Shown piece by piece: positions 11,666-22,753 of a DNA stretch of 64,000 nucleotides; within the stretch, counting starts at the first letter, position 1; every line of letters starts with the position of its first letter. Origin of the DNA: Tausonia pullulans (Eukaryota; Basidiomycota; Tremellomycetes; Cystofilobasidiales; Mrakiaceae); NCBI GenBank assembly GCA_951802195.1, contig OX637632.1:682001-746000 (forward strand), in the 5' to 3' direction. Position numbers and translations under genes: made by a program. The notes below the pieces were generated by a model. The model was not told the DNA's origin and did not search any database. It saw only the letters and a program-made list of their open reading frames with translations.

Positions 11666-13179
11666 ATGCCCTCTGTCGCCTACGCGTGCGCCGAGTACCT
11701 GCTCGCCTCGAGCCCAGAGTCGACGCCCGAGTTGTCTCAGTACGCGTGCTTCGCCAACCAATCGACGCAGGAGCAACACCTTCAGCCCGAGCCGGTCTCC
11801 AGGCCGCCCACCCTCGGGATGCTCGCCGAGCGTGCCCAGGGCAGGAAGGCGGCCGCCCTTGCACTCGCCAGCGTCCAGGAGGATGACCGCGAAGAGGGTG
11901 CGTTGGTCTCCGCTCTCTCCCTTTGTCTGGAGGAGTCGGCTCTGACATCCCATTTTCCCTTTCATGATCTTGTGCAGCCTTCTCCCGGCTTGTCGCGAGC
12001 CAGCCGATTCAGCAGCAGCCAAGGCCCCGTCTCTTACGGCGCGCCCCGCCGCCTCCGGCACTCGTCAAGCTCGCGTCGATCCAGGCGCCCGTGACGGCGT
12101 CGCTCCCCCCGACGCGGCCAGAGTCATCCCCGGTCTTCAAGTCTCCGCTCCCTGTAGGTCCTTCATCCATCCGTCGTCAGTCTGGCCGCGAAAGGAAGGT
12201 GGGGGCGCGGCCTCACGCTCGCACAAGCTTGAATGGCGCGAAGAGGTGCTAGCGAGAGCGCATCCGCACTTCGCCCCTGCGACGCCCGCCCGCTGCCCGA
12301 CCCCTGACAAGCTTGCGGAGGCTGAAACACGGGAGACTGACGCGACTTTCCTCTCTCCTTCCCTCGCTTCTTCATTCAACATTATTGCAGAGCCCCGGAC
12401 TCGGCTCGCCGCTCCCCGTGTACGACCAGCTCATGCCCTCGACCCGGGCTCAAGCCACGCCCTGGACTGAGGTGATCGTCTTCCCCGCCGCGAGCGACCG
12501 CGACCGCCACCACAACAACAACAACGTGGCCAGGGCTCGTAGCCGATGCCTTCCCCCCGTCGTCGCCGCCCGCTCGCCGACGCCTCCCTACTCGGAGGAC
12601 GGCAATTCGTCCGACTCCGAGTCCGGCGAGTGCACAACGCCGACCTCGGACGAGTCGTCGTTCGCCTCCTCGCTCCACAAGGCGCCCATCAACGCCGCCG
12701 CCCCCTCGATGATGCCCCCAATCCCGACGATCAATGTTTTTCCGGTCCCTTCTCGCCGGGCCTCGGCTCCTTCCGTCGCTAGGGCGGCCAAGGTTAACCC
12801 GACTCCCGTCGTCCGCGTCCTTGCTCCTCCGGTCGACCTCGTCCGTCGCCGCACTGCCTCGCCGACGCTCTCCCAGATCTCGGCCCATGTTGTCTTGACC
12901 TCGTCATCGAGGCCTCTCCGCCGTGCCGCGAGCATCCCTTCGGCCGCAGCAACCACCGCCACCCGCAGTGCTGCCTCCGGCGAGTCACGGCTCCCCCTCT
13001 TCCTCCTTGCCCGTCGCCAGGCGGCTGCCGAGGCTGCTGCTTCCAAGGAGCAGCAGGCCCCCCAGCTGGGCCCTGCGTCCCCAGCTGGCGTGTCGATCCC
13101 GACATTCACTGTCACCCCGCCGCCGGAGCGCGCTGACTCGGGCAGGCGGCTCAAGGAGATTCTCGCGAACCGCATGTAG
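11666..13179 (+). CDS. Uncharacterised disordered protein
   Basis: Three exons (11666-11897, 11978-12153, 12391-13179) give 398 residues. The start has a strong context (CCGCCATG) after a CT-rich leader. I recognise no domain. The protein is rich in Ala, Pro, Ser and Arg, with a His-Asn run (HHNNNN), an acidic-Ser patch (SEDGNSSDSESGE), several Arg-Arg-x-Ser sites (SRRASAPS, RRAASIP) that would suit basophilic kinases, and a short conserved-looking end RRLKEILANRM. The ordered C-terminal tail after long disorder suggests a short binding motif, which is inference. Codon usage agrees with coding: third positions are strongly G/C. Function is unknown. Confidence 0.7.
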
Positions 13180-13760
13180 AGTAAAGCTGGGCTCCTCTTT
13201 CTTCTCTCCCTTCCCTTTTGATAGAATAAAGGTCCTTCTGTCCCCTTTCTCTTCGCATACCTCTTTGTCTATACACCCCCACCCACCCTTCCTCCATCCT
13301 CACCCCATCTCACGCTGTGTACTCGGTTACCCCCACCTTAATGCCCCTTCTTTCTCTCCCTCCTCGTCCATACTGCCATCCTCCATTGCGCATGTCTCAC
13401 ACTCCCTTTCTCACGATACCTCCTTACTCTCCCTTTCTCCTACCTCCAGGACGTTCGCTTTGCGCCCCCTTCTTCCGCTTCACAATAGGTAGGAAAGAGC
13501 ACCGCGCGGACGCTGGTCGTCTCGCCGTCTCCCGATTTCGTTGTCTTCTTTTTTCCATCTCTTATTCACCGGCATCCACCAACAACTACCGCCCACATTC
13601 CCTAGACAACCTACCCCCCTCTTCCCCCCCCCCCCCCCCCAACCCCTTCCCCTCCCCCACCTCGCCTGTCCCCCAGGTGAAGGTCTTCTTTTTCCCCCCT
13701 TTTCTTTCTCTTCGCCCTTCGCTTTGTTTGCTTCCGCTCTCCCGGGATCCCCCATGGACT
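13180..13760 (+). other. pyrimidine-rich 3' flank
   Basis: About 550 nt after the stop codon are strongly C/T-biased on the plus strand, including a 17-nt poly(C) run at 13624-13640. It probably holds the 3' UTR of the preceding gene. I see no coding evidence, and the long frames here are low-complexity Ser/Pro/Leu. Confidence 0.55.
13624..13640. repeat. poly(C) tract, 17 nt
   Basis: A homopolymer within a C/T-rich stretch downstream of the gene at 11666-13179. Confidence 0.9.
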
Positions 13761-14360
13761 ACCTTCGTAGCTAGCCTTGCTTTGTGTTTATCGCATCGGG
13801 GTGACACGGTTTTGTCGACAAGTTATGAAGAGGACTTTTTCAGACACCCTGCTGCATCTCTCGATGAGAGCGAGCCGCCAATTGCCTCTTCCTGCGGCTT
13901 TCGTTGATTCACCGCAGACTGGGCTCTGGACAATGCTTGGCTGCACCCTTCATTCATTGCGCGCAACTCATCCTCATCATCGACCTCATTGGGATCTACG
14001 GAAACACAGCATCGTAACAATCTACATTTCGCCTGAGGTCGAGGAAGATGCCTCATCAGGCAAGCTGGAGTTTGGGAAACAAACGTAGGAGCTGCTCTCC
14101 GACGTCAGTGGCACGTTTCACCGGCAGCTGGCCCTTAGCGAACGTCAGAACCCTTACCGCCTGAGCCCCGGTTCGGTTGCAGGGATTAGATTGCAGGCGA
14201 CAGAAGGATCAGGGGAAGTGGAACTGCGGGTAGTAGGAGCTGGCTGGCCTGGGAAAGGTAGGGTAGATGAGATGAGCAGCAATTTCAAGGAGAAAGAGAG
14301 GGAGAGGGAGAGAGAGGACAGTCAGGCTCGATCGGCGCACGCTTACTTCGCACCTCTCTG

Positions 14361-14575
14361 TCAGGGACCACAGATCTCGCTATGGACCTCCCAGTGGTGG
14401 TTCTGACACAACTGGGAGCAATAATATGCTTCAAACCATATACGGTTGTCCGTCAGCCACCCGTTCAAAAGTGTTGCCTCAGTTGAAAGCAAGACTGACC
14501 CGCGTGGCAAGTGCCGCACCTTCGAGCGGCTCCTTGCCCGCAGACCCAGCATGATTGAGTGGTATAGTAGGACAT
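14361..14575 (-). CDS. MYND zinc-finger mini-protein (47 aa)
   Basis: Two exons (14575-14500 and 14428-14361) joined through a 71-nt GT-AG intron encode 47 residues that consist almost only of a MYND finger: CWVCGQGAARRCGTCHA, then AYYCSQLCQNHHWEVHSEIC, then GP and stop. Zinc ligands fit the C-x2-C ... C-x2-C ... C-x3-C ... H-x3-C pattern of MYND domains, which usually bind proline-rich peptides. The start is ATG (MSYYTTQS). A paralogue with the same layout and an intron at the same codon lies at 58614-58892. The shared intron position and stop just after the finger argue that both are genuine free-standing fingers rather than fragments of larger proteins. Function is unknown. Confidence 0.72.
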
Positions 14576-14900
14576 CCTGTGAGGGGAGGAGATAAGGGTT
14601 GTCCGCTGGGGATTAGGCTAGAGAGAAGATATGGTTGTTGGAAGAGAGGTTTGGGGAGAGGGCGGGAGAACATCGTCCTATGTCGAGACCTATCAAGTCA
14701 GTCCCTGTGACCTTGAGTCGCTTACTGCCCCAGCATTTTGTGGGCCGAGCTCTGCTCCGAATCTGTGCTGTATGTCTGATCCGAGGAAGGAGCTGGCGAT
14801 GGAGCCATGCAACAAGGTCGAGAGCCGTCCGAGGGCCGTCCGGTCGTAAATTCGTTAGACTCGATCGACCGCCCAACTTGACTTTGCAGCGGTGATTTCT

Positions 14901-15465
14901 TCAGCACTCACGTGGTGTGCGTGCTCTAGAAGGGATCTTCCTGCACTCAGGGAGGTTGTTTTTTGACTTCCGAGGCGAGATCGAAAGCCGGCCGGCAACG
15001 ACCGCCCGCATCCAAAATCGCGGACGGACCTTGCTAGGCCCCTTGTCTGTTAGACGAGGCTTTCCCATACGTCCTTTCCAAGCAGCATTGATAGCACTGA
15101 CTTCACCCTGGACCGCTTGATCGCTCAAAGGCCACGCTACTGGGTGTGGTCTGTCCCCCAGTCCCAGTTCTGACACCTGGCGCTGCAGAACCAAGCTGGC
15201 GGCGTTCGTTAGACTCCCAGAGAGGAGCAATCATCAGGCACTCGCGCACGACTCACCTGCTTTACAGCCACCACAAAGAATCCAGGCCGTAGGTTCTCAG
15301 AATGAAACCGACAGGCTTGAACGACGACATGATAGGATGTAGCTGAGGCGGTAGTAGGAAGCAGAACGAGAGCTGGCGAGAAGCGCAGTCAGCCGAACTC
15401 TACCATCGATAGTCGCATTATGTCGGCGAGATTTCCAGGTCCTGAGCGAGATATGTACACAACAT
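14901..15465 (-). CDS. Possible small secreted protein
   Basis: Exons 15465-15459, 15372-15257 and 15182-14901 make a 134-residue frame with correct GT-AG junctions and phases. It begins MLSLVLLPTTASA, which resembles a short signal peptide with an Ala-x-Ala cleavage site, followed by TSYHVVVQACRFHSENLRPG. The rest is basic (RKSKNNLPECRKIPSRARTP). I recognise no family. The 7-nt first exon and the alternative acceptor at 15195 make the model uncertain, and chance assembly is possible in a region with few other genes. Confidence 0.3.
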
Positions 15466-15863
15466 GAGTGAGGAGACCTGGATAAATATACAATGACTCA
15501 ATTTGGGATGGGATGAATGACCGTCGGAAGAAACACGAGATGTTGAAGCGAGCGCCGCCAGTCCTCGAACGTAGATCTCCTCCTCAGTCGCAGCATGTCC
15601 CCCTTGTACACAAGCTCAGTGTGTGTGTAGACGTTCAGGTCATGCTGCTCTCAACTGAAAAGCGGACCGGATGAGATGACTAGTTGTTGTGATCAGCTGG
15701 CTTGCCGTACCGGGCGGTCTTGCCGACGTTTACAACAGCGAGTCGGAGCGCCAGCCGCCTGCCGTTGCTTATACCCAGGCTCAGGCTCGCTCGGCGCGAC
15801 ATCAAACAGAAACGAAGGACCCATGGAGATTCAGGCACGGTCTCCAGCCTTAATAAAACCCAT
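15466..15863. other. no supported gene
   Basis: A short region between the possible secreted protein and the stop codon of the helicase gene. It holds the helicase 3' flank and otherwise nothing that I can support. Confidence 0.5.
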
Positions 15864-18800
15864 CTAACGCGGAGCCGGAGTCGTCGTAGCGACAACCCCC
15901 AACGTCGCAGCAATCCCCCCTTCCTCCACGCTCAACTTTTCCCTTCCAAGGAGCTCCATCGCGATCTCCCACCAGGCCAGCTGCTCCGCCGTCATTTCCT
16001 TGCCGCGCATCCGCGTCGCGAGGATCGAGCTGAGCTGCGCGCGGAGGTGCTTGAGGGCGAGGAGCGTCTTGGGTGCGACGAAGTGCTTTATCTTGCGGTC
16101 GAGTTGAAGGGAAGAAGCCGCGAGCTGAAACAGGAAAAAAAAAGGGTAAACCGATGAAACTCGAGATGGACGGGCAAATCTTCGGCGCACCTTGAAGTCT
16201 ACATCACCACAGAGCATGAGAAGCGCCCGATCATCGACGGGGCCTGTCTCCCACGCATACAACTTCTTCGAGTGCCTGTAGCGCCGTCAAAAATTGTCAA
16301 GTTTTGTTCTGGAGGTTTCAAAGGAGACAATCGACCCACATGATGGTGAAGAAGGCAAGGTGGTTCGTCCCGAAGTCACGGACGCGGAAGTTGACGGACG
16401 AAGGGTGAATGCTCGCCGGCTGGTTGTTACTGAACGTCCGGAGCGAGCCGTTCTGAGGATCGACCGAAAGGATCTTGGGGAAGAGACCTGCGGCAAGCGC
16501 AGCACCAATCATATGCGTGTCGTTCGAGTTGACGTCAAACTCGGCTGGGATCGGGACGAAGCGGAAGCCCTTGCGGGAGAATCGAGCCCTGCAAAGAAGA
16601 GACAAGTTGATTAGGCTTGAAGAATAAGGCCGCTGTCAGAGCGTAAGACCCACCTGCTGATGGTGTTCCGCTGCTCATCCGAAACGGTGACGAAGCCCGA
16701 GTCGACGAGGTAAGAGAAGAGCTGCTGGCGGAGTTCCTCGATCTGCTGGAGGTTTTGGTGGGAGAGGTAGTTCTTGCGGCAATACTGCCGCACGAAGAAG
16801 GCCGAGTTGGCCGACGCGCGGCGCCAGCTGGAAAAGGCGTTGTGAAGAGTGAGGAAGTCGCTGTTCTCTGATATCGAGAATGGATATATTTGCGACGTCA
16901 GGACAGCACCGAGCACGGTGTGAGAGACTACAGTAGACGCACCCGTCTTGAATGATAGCTTGGCGCGATCGGCCTCTTGCTCCAGGCCAAAGGGCGCGAC
17001 AAAGGGCGACTTGGAGTTAAGAGTGGCTGCAATGGTGAGGGCAGGGTCGAGACACTTAAAGAGAGCTGCGATAAGAAGGAATTTTCCGAGGTGGACGTCC
17101 ATCTGGGCAGGGACACCAACTATGGTCAGTCGGGCGATCTGGGCTGAGGTCGAACAGATCACAAGAACGCACGGGCAGCTTGGACAGCAGGCGTCCCATC
17201 GGCGTGATGTCCTCGGTGGAGGTGAGTGCCTTAACCTCTACGAGAGAGGAGACGGCTGGAAAGGAGGTGGTGGATCAGCTCTGATGTGCGCATCGCATGA
17301 GAACAGAACACTCACCCCTTTGAATATTGAGCGGAAGAGGCGGGTCGAGAGCCCGAGAGAGGACTACAGCGAGATGCACGATCAGTTACACACTCGAGAG
17401 CCAATCCAGTAGACTAAGACCAGGGACGTACCCTCCTCGATCGTGGAACCGATCTTGATCTTCAAGATCTTGATCCGGAGCGCGAGATCTTGGAGCGAAA
17501 GACGAAGCATCTCTGGGAGCGGGTGATCCTGAAGCTGGGTCTCGTGCCGAAGTTTCGTGAAGAGATGGAACGCGAGTCCTTCCTGAACACGACCGGCACG
17601 TCCCCGACGCTGGGCGGCGTTGCTCTTGGCGATCCATGTCTCGACGAGCTTGGAGATCTGTCGCTTTTCGTCGAAGCGCATCTCACGGTGCTTACCGCTG
17701 TCGATCTAATGAAGAGCGAGTGGAGATCAGCCGAGTTTATGTACAACTAGCAGAGAGGTACCCACAACGCAGACAACATCGGGGATAGTAACTCCCGTCT
17801 CAGCGATGTTGGTAGAGATGACGATCTTGCGGACACCTGGAGGCGGAGTGTTGAATACTGCGCTTTGCCCCTCAGACGAAACGCTGGAGGCAAAGGGAAA
17901 TTCCCGTCAACCTCCGGTAAGTTTGCAGCGAGGAAGCCGGCACGACGCACCTGGAATGGAGGGGATAAATGACGAAAGAGTTGGAGCCGAAACGGTCATG
18001 ATCTTGCAGCAGATCGTTGAGGCGCCGGATCTCGTTCCTGTCGAACAAGAGCACTTAGCAAGGAAGGTCGCCAGATGGAACAAGAGAAGTTCGCAGACGT
18101 ACATTCCGGGCAGGAAAATGAGAATTGAAGCGGAATATCTTTCGTACGACTTGTCCTCGAAGCAGAGTTTCTCGAGAAGTCGGACAATCTGAAAAGCGGT
18201 GACATGGGTGAACACGAGACTAGACCATGTCGAGGGATAGTAACAAGGCTCACAAGGTCATAGGGGATCAAGCGGTCGTCGAGGAAGTTCACTGTTGAGA
18301 CGGTCTTGGATCCGTACTTCTTCTCGAGCTTGACGGGCGCATCAGGTTTCTTCGTCCCGTCCTCGTCGTCGTCATCATCCGCTTGCTGAACGACGACGTC
18401 CTCGTTCCAGTCGAGTTTCGCAGGGCGGCCCTTCTGGAATTTGCCGTCTGCGAAGATCGACAACGAAGAATGAGCACCTATACGCAAAAGCTTTCCTATA
18501 GCAGGGAATAACTTACAGCGTCGAGCGTAGGGCGACTCGCCGTTGATGTGCCACTTGGAGTACTCGATGGCATCCTCAAGGAAGAACGTATTAACGGGGA
18601 ACGTGCGACCAGGGACAGAGAGGGTCGGGCAGCCGCCGAAGAAATTGGAGATTTTCTCGGCGTCGACGGTGGCCGACATGAGGACGACCCTGAAGGCAAG
18701 TGCGTAGGTTCAGCGAGCAGGGAAGACGGGATAACCCGTAAACGAGAATGAGATACTCACTTGAGATCCTTTCGCTGAGCAAGGAGGGTCTTGAGGACGA

Positions 18801-21800
18801 TGAGTAAGAAATCGGACTCGATCGAGCGCTCGTGGACCTCATCGACAATGATGTGCTGCAAGACAAGGGAGATTCAGACATTGGCTCTTCGAGAGGAAGT
18901 CGAAGTGCTGACAGTGATCTCGTCGAACGCCGTTCCCTTCCCTCCGCCCGGCATGGATCCACCCTCGAGCATGCGGAGCGCGATTCCGTTCGTCACGAAA
19001 GCGAGTCTCTACAAGTTGGCAAAGCTGTCAGTCGTGCTCATCGTTCATTTGCTTCACAAAAGAGGACCAACTGTGTTCTTCGAGATGCAGCTCTCGAGCC
19101 TGATGGAGTAACCGACCAAACTCGACATGGTGCCAACTTGGTTCGGCGAGTCGCCGAGCTCTTGCGAGACACGCGCGGCAAGCGAGATAGCCGAGATACG
19201 GCGAGGCTCGGTGACGTAGATTTTGCAGGGTTTGCCCTTCGAGAGCTGGTCCTCGAGAAGAAAAGAAGGGAGCTGGGTGGATTTTCCGCTGGAAGAATAA
19301 GAAGGGGAAGTGAGCATCGACCATGGACAAGGTGACGAGGGAAGACTCTCACCATCCGGTCTCTCCGCTGAGGACGAGGATCTGAGACTCCTCGAGCGCG
19401 TTGACGATCTGTTCCCGGTAGGCGGCGATAGGCAACTTCGCACGTTGCTCCTACAATTTCCAGAGTGGGATGTCAGCATGGTCGGTCTCTGGGAACTGAT
19501 TGAGCGAGGAGGGAAGGCGCACCAGCATTGTCTGATAGGCCGGGGACGACTGCCGACGCTCAAAAGACGCCCGGATCTGAGCTGCCTGGTCCTCCGAGAG
19601 CGGTGTCAAGGCTGGCGGTGGCGGCGGGGGAAGACCTCCTTCAAAGCCAGGAATCAGCTTGGAAGCGTTCTTGCTCTGCGCCTGCAGTCAAGTGAAGAAG
19701 ACGCCATAGTCAGTGAAGACCATTGAAGAGCAACAACCAATGTTTCTCACCTTGGCATTGCCTTCGTCGACGGCCATCTTGGCCTCGACGATGCCGCGGA
19801 GCATTGCCCAAGTCGTCCTCCTCTCCTTGTCGACGATCTCCTTCCTCTTCTCATCGAGCTCGTCCCAGAGGTCCCTAAATGCCGGCGGGAGCGTCCGCCA
19901 TATGCTCTTGTCGCCCTTGCTTTCGACGACGGTGAGCTCGTGGAGCGCGAGCGTGGCAATGTAGTTCTCTGCCTCGACGAGCGAGTGGCACCCGAGGTCC
20001 TCCATTCGCCACTCCTGTTGCTTCGCCGAGGACCACCGAATCTTAAGGGCCACCCGAGTAGCCCGGAACGAGCCCGAGAGCGGCGTGTAGTCGACGACGG
20101 AGAACTTGTCAAGTTTGACGACGAGGGCCTGAAGGGACGACTTGGGCGTCGGGGCGGAGGAGCCATACGATTTGGGGAAGGGCATTGGCCGGACGGTGAT
20201 AAGGGTGCCGTTCGAAGTGTCCGTCTCGGTGGCCGCAAAGAGCTGCAAATAGGGAGTCAGTGTCGTGACGTGGAGAAGAGCGATGTCTGAGGCCACTTAC
20301 GCCTTCAAGTCCCCCTTCGCCATCGCCAACCTCATTCTCAAGCCCAAGACCGTCGAGGAGATCGGGCAGGCCGCCACTATCAGCTTCCAAGACGTTCTCC
20401 ATGGCAGAAACTGAAGGCGGCGTGGGGAGCTCCTTCCCGCTGAGTCTTGCCTCAAGGAGGTCAGCTTCAACCTTTTGCTTCAAAGCGCGATACTCGGTGT
20501 CTGGGCAGGAATAATTGTCAACCAGACAGCGCAGAGTCGCCCAACACCAAAAGACGTCAACACGTACCGGCTTCCTTCTCGCCGAAAAAGTACATCACCT
20601 TGACCTCCGCCATCCGCTTCCTCACAGCGAAGGCCTCCTCAGGTTCCTTGTTCGCCCCGGCCTTGATCTTGCCGACCTTTTTCTGCTTCTTGCCCTTGGG
20701 ACCCAGGTTGCCGAGCAGCTCGTCGAGCCGGATACGGAGCTTAGCGTACTCGGTGTTAGGCTCGTCTCCTTCACTGTCGGAGCTACTGTCGTCGTCGCCG
20801 GTGGCAAGAAGGGAAGAGCGGATGGCCTTGGTCTCGGGTGAAGGGGCGGCTGAGACTGGCTTGGAGGCGGCGGTAGAAGGAGCGGAAGCGAGTGCCTTGG
20901 TTACGAGGTTAGGAGGGGTCAAAGTGATGATGGAAGACAAGGACGGCGACGGCAGAGGCGGAGGGGTCAAGTCGGTCCGAGGTGTCGTCGGGGCGTGAGC
21001 CGGCGTGGCGGGAGTGACGGGCGCTGTGGTCGAATGAGACGTCGGCTCTGCGTAAGCAGCGCAATCGTCAGTCAAAAGTCCTGTACAGCGAGCGAGTCAT
21101 GATGCGCACCAGTGTTCGGTGCAAAGTCGCCCTCGAGGAGGACCTCTTCCTCGGAGCAATGAAGGTGGATCTGAGAGAGGGAGAAGGTCAACGACAAACC
21201 AAGAAGAGATAATGCCAGTTGTCAAAGCCCACCCAGTCTAAAGCGTCCTCCAATTCCCAGCCACCGTCGAGAGCGCGGAGACACTCCTCGACACGCGCCG
21301 AAGAGTATCCCAGGCGGACGAGAATGCCGTGGGTGATGGCGAGCCGGAGGAGAGCCTTGTCCGAGTCCGCAGCAGCAATAGGATGTGGCACTAGGTGAAG
21401 CAATTACGATGAGACAACCGTCAGCAGGAAAAGGACGATGAGACAGATGGCGGCGAGTAGAGCAGACAACTCACCGTGCTCAGCGGCCTCCTCAACCTGG
21501 ACGAGCTCCAGGGCGCGTTCCTTGATCAACTCGGGGATCTCGAATAGGGGAAATCCCTTAGCCTGTCGCTTTTCAAAGTCGATGTTCTGGAAGCGTCCAA
21601 GCAAGGGTCAATCTCAAAGTCGGACAAGGCCCGCAACACAGGCGCGGCAGATGAAGGTGCGACCAAGGGAGGAAGAGTGAGCGAGTGGTAGACGGACCTT
21701 GAGACCCCTTGCGACCTCTTTCTCGACTTTGTCTTGGAGCTTCTCAACGAGCCCCTGGAGGTAACTCTCCTCCTTCTCCCAGTCCTCTAGCTCGCCATCG

Positions 21801-22121
21801 TCCTTTTTCTTCTCGCCCGCTGCTCCGTTCTCGACGGCGCCGCCCGTCGCGCCCGACGGGCCTGTCGCGCCGTTCGACGCTCCTCCAGACGCGTCGGGCT
21901 GCTCGACGGCCTCGGGGGAAGCAGGTTCAGCCTCAACAACGGGCTGAGGCTTCTTGGCGATCGAGGTTGTGGCAAAGCCTCTGCAAGTAGGATCGCCGTG
22001 AGGCGAACGTAGTGTCAGTCAGCCGTCGCGACGCGCCCTGTCCACCTGGACAAAAGGTAGGCATGAGACAAAGGACGAACCTGCTGACGGCCGGCAGGGC
22101 ACTCTTCTTCTTCTTCGCCAT
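15864..22121 (-). CDS. DEVH-box RNA helicase, DHX29/YLR419W family
   Basis: A multi-exon minus-strand gene. The N-terminus is [20 protein letters not shown], followed by an acidic coiled region ([19 protein letters not shown]), a UBA-like segment ([20 protein letters not shown]) and a dsRBD-like part near [15 protein letters not shown]. The helicase core has motif I GETGCGKST (split by an intron after GETG), Ia [29 protein letters not shown] and [10 protein letters not shown], then winged-helix/ratchet and OB-fold regions ([11 protein letters not shown]) and an Ala-rich end ([11 protein letters not shown]). UBA-like plus dsRBD-like parts before a DEAH core is the plan of DHX29 and yeast YLR419W. 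In mammals DHX29 binds the 40S subunit and helps scanning through structured leaders; the same role here is inference. DHX57 or DHX36 type is the main alternative. Confidence 0.88.
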
Positions 22122-22753
22122 AGGCAGAGGGGCGAGTTCCTAAGGCTCGGTCGATCAGAGGCGAGGGAGTGTGGACGAGAGCTGTCCGTCATGGACGTTG
22201 CGACGTGTGCATTCGCATGTTAGTTGTGTGCAGCTCAAGGCGAGCGTTGAGCAGGGAAGGCAAGGAGACTCACGTCGGGTATGTTGGGCCAGCCCGTTCT
22301 AAGTCGAGATATTGGGCTGAGGAGGGAAAAGCGGATACGGGAAGATAGAAAAGTCGAGGCAAGCAATGGCGGTGGTTCGGGAGAACAAGGGTTCGAGACG
22401 GAAAAGAGCGGATCCGCTCAAACAGCGGGCACGCGTCCTCTGAGCCAGGAGCAAGTCAAACGTCAGACAGCAATACTTCGAGGAGCCATTTCTTACTGTC
22501 CTGCTTAGGACAAAACTTGTCTAGACTCTTTGCGACTGCGTGTTGCGCGCGAATGTTGTGCATGATCGTCTCAAATCCACCGCCACCTACCGAGGCTTAA
22601 TTCAGTGGGGTCTCTCGATCTCTATTTGGCTAGCTCTCATCCCAAGACTTTTAGACTGACCAGCATCATCCGCCAGGCCAGTTTCTGCTTTTTTTGATAT
22701 AATGAAGGTGGCCATCTCGCACCGGCCGCCTTGCATTGCTCTGGCGAGAAGAC
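22122..22753. promoter_or_regulatory. divergent intergenic region, helicase / Atos-like
   Basis: 632 bp separate the two start codons and must contain both promoters. No reading frame of note and no recognised regulatory motif. Confidence 0.4.

Noticed and set aside
11580-12061. Long minus-strand frames opposite the gene at 11666-13179
   Set aside because: They mirror the codon bias of the plus-strand gene (Arg/Gly-rich shadows) and have no motifs.
14613-14876. Extension of the possible secreted protein through a 30-nt intron at its 3' end
   Set aside because: An intron of 30 nt is too short for normal fungal splicing, so the shorter model ending at 14901 was kept.
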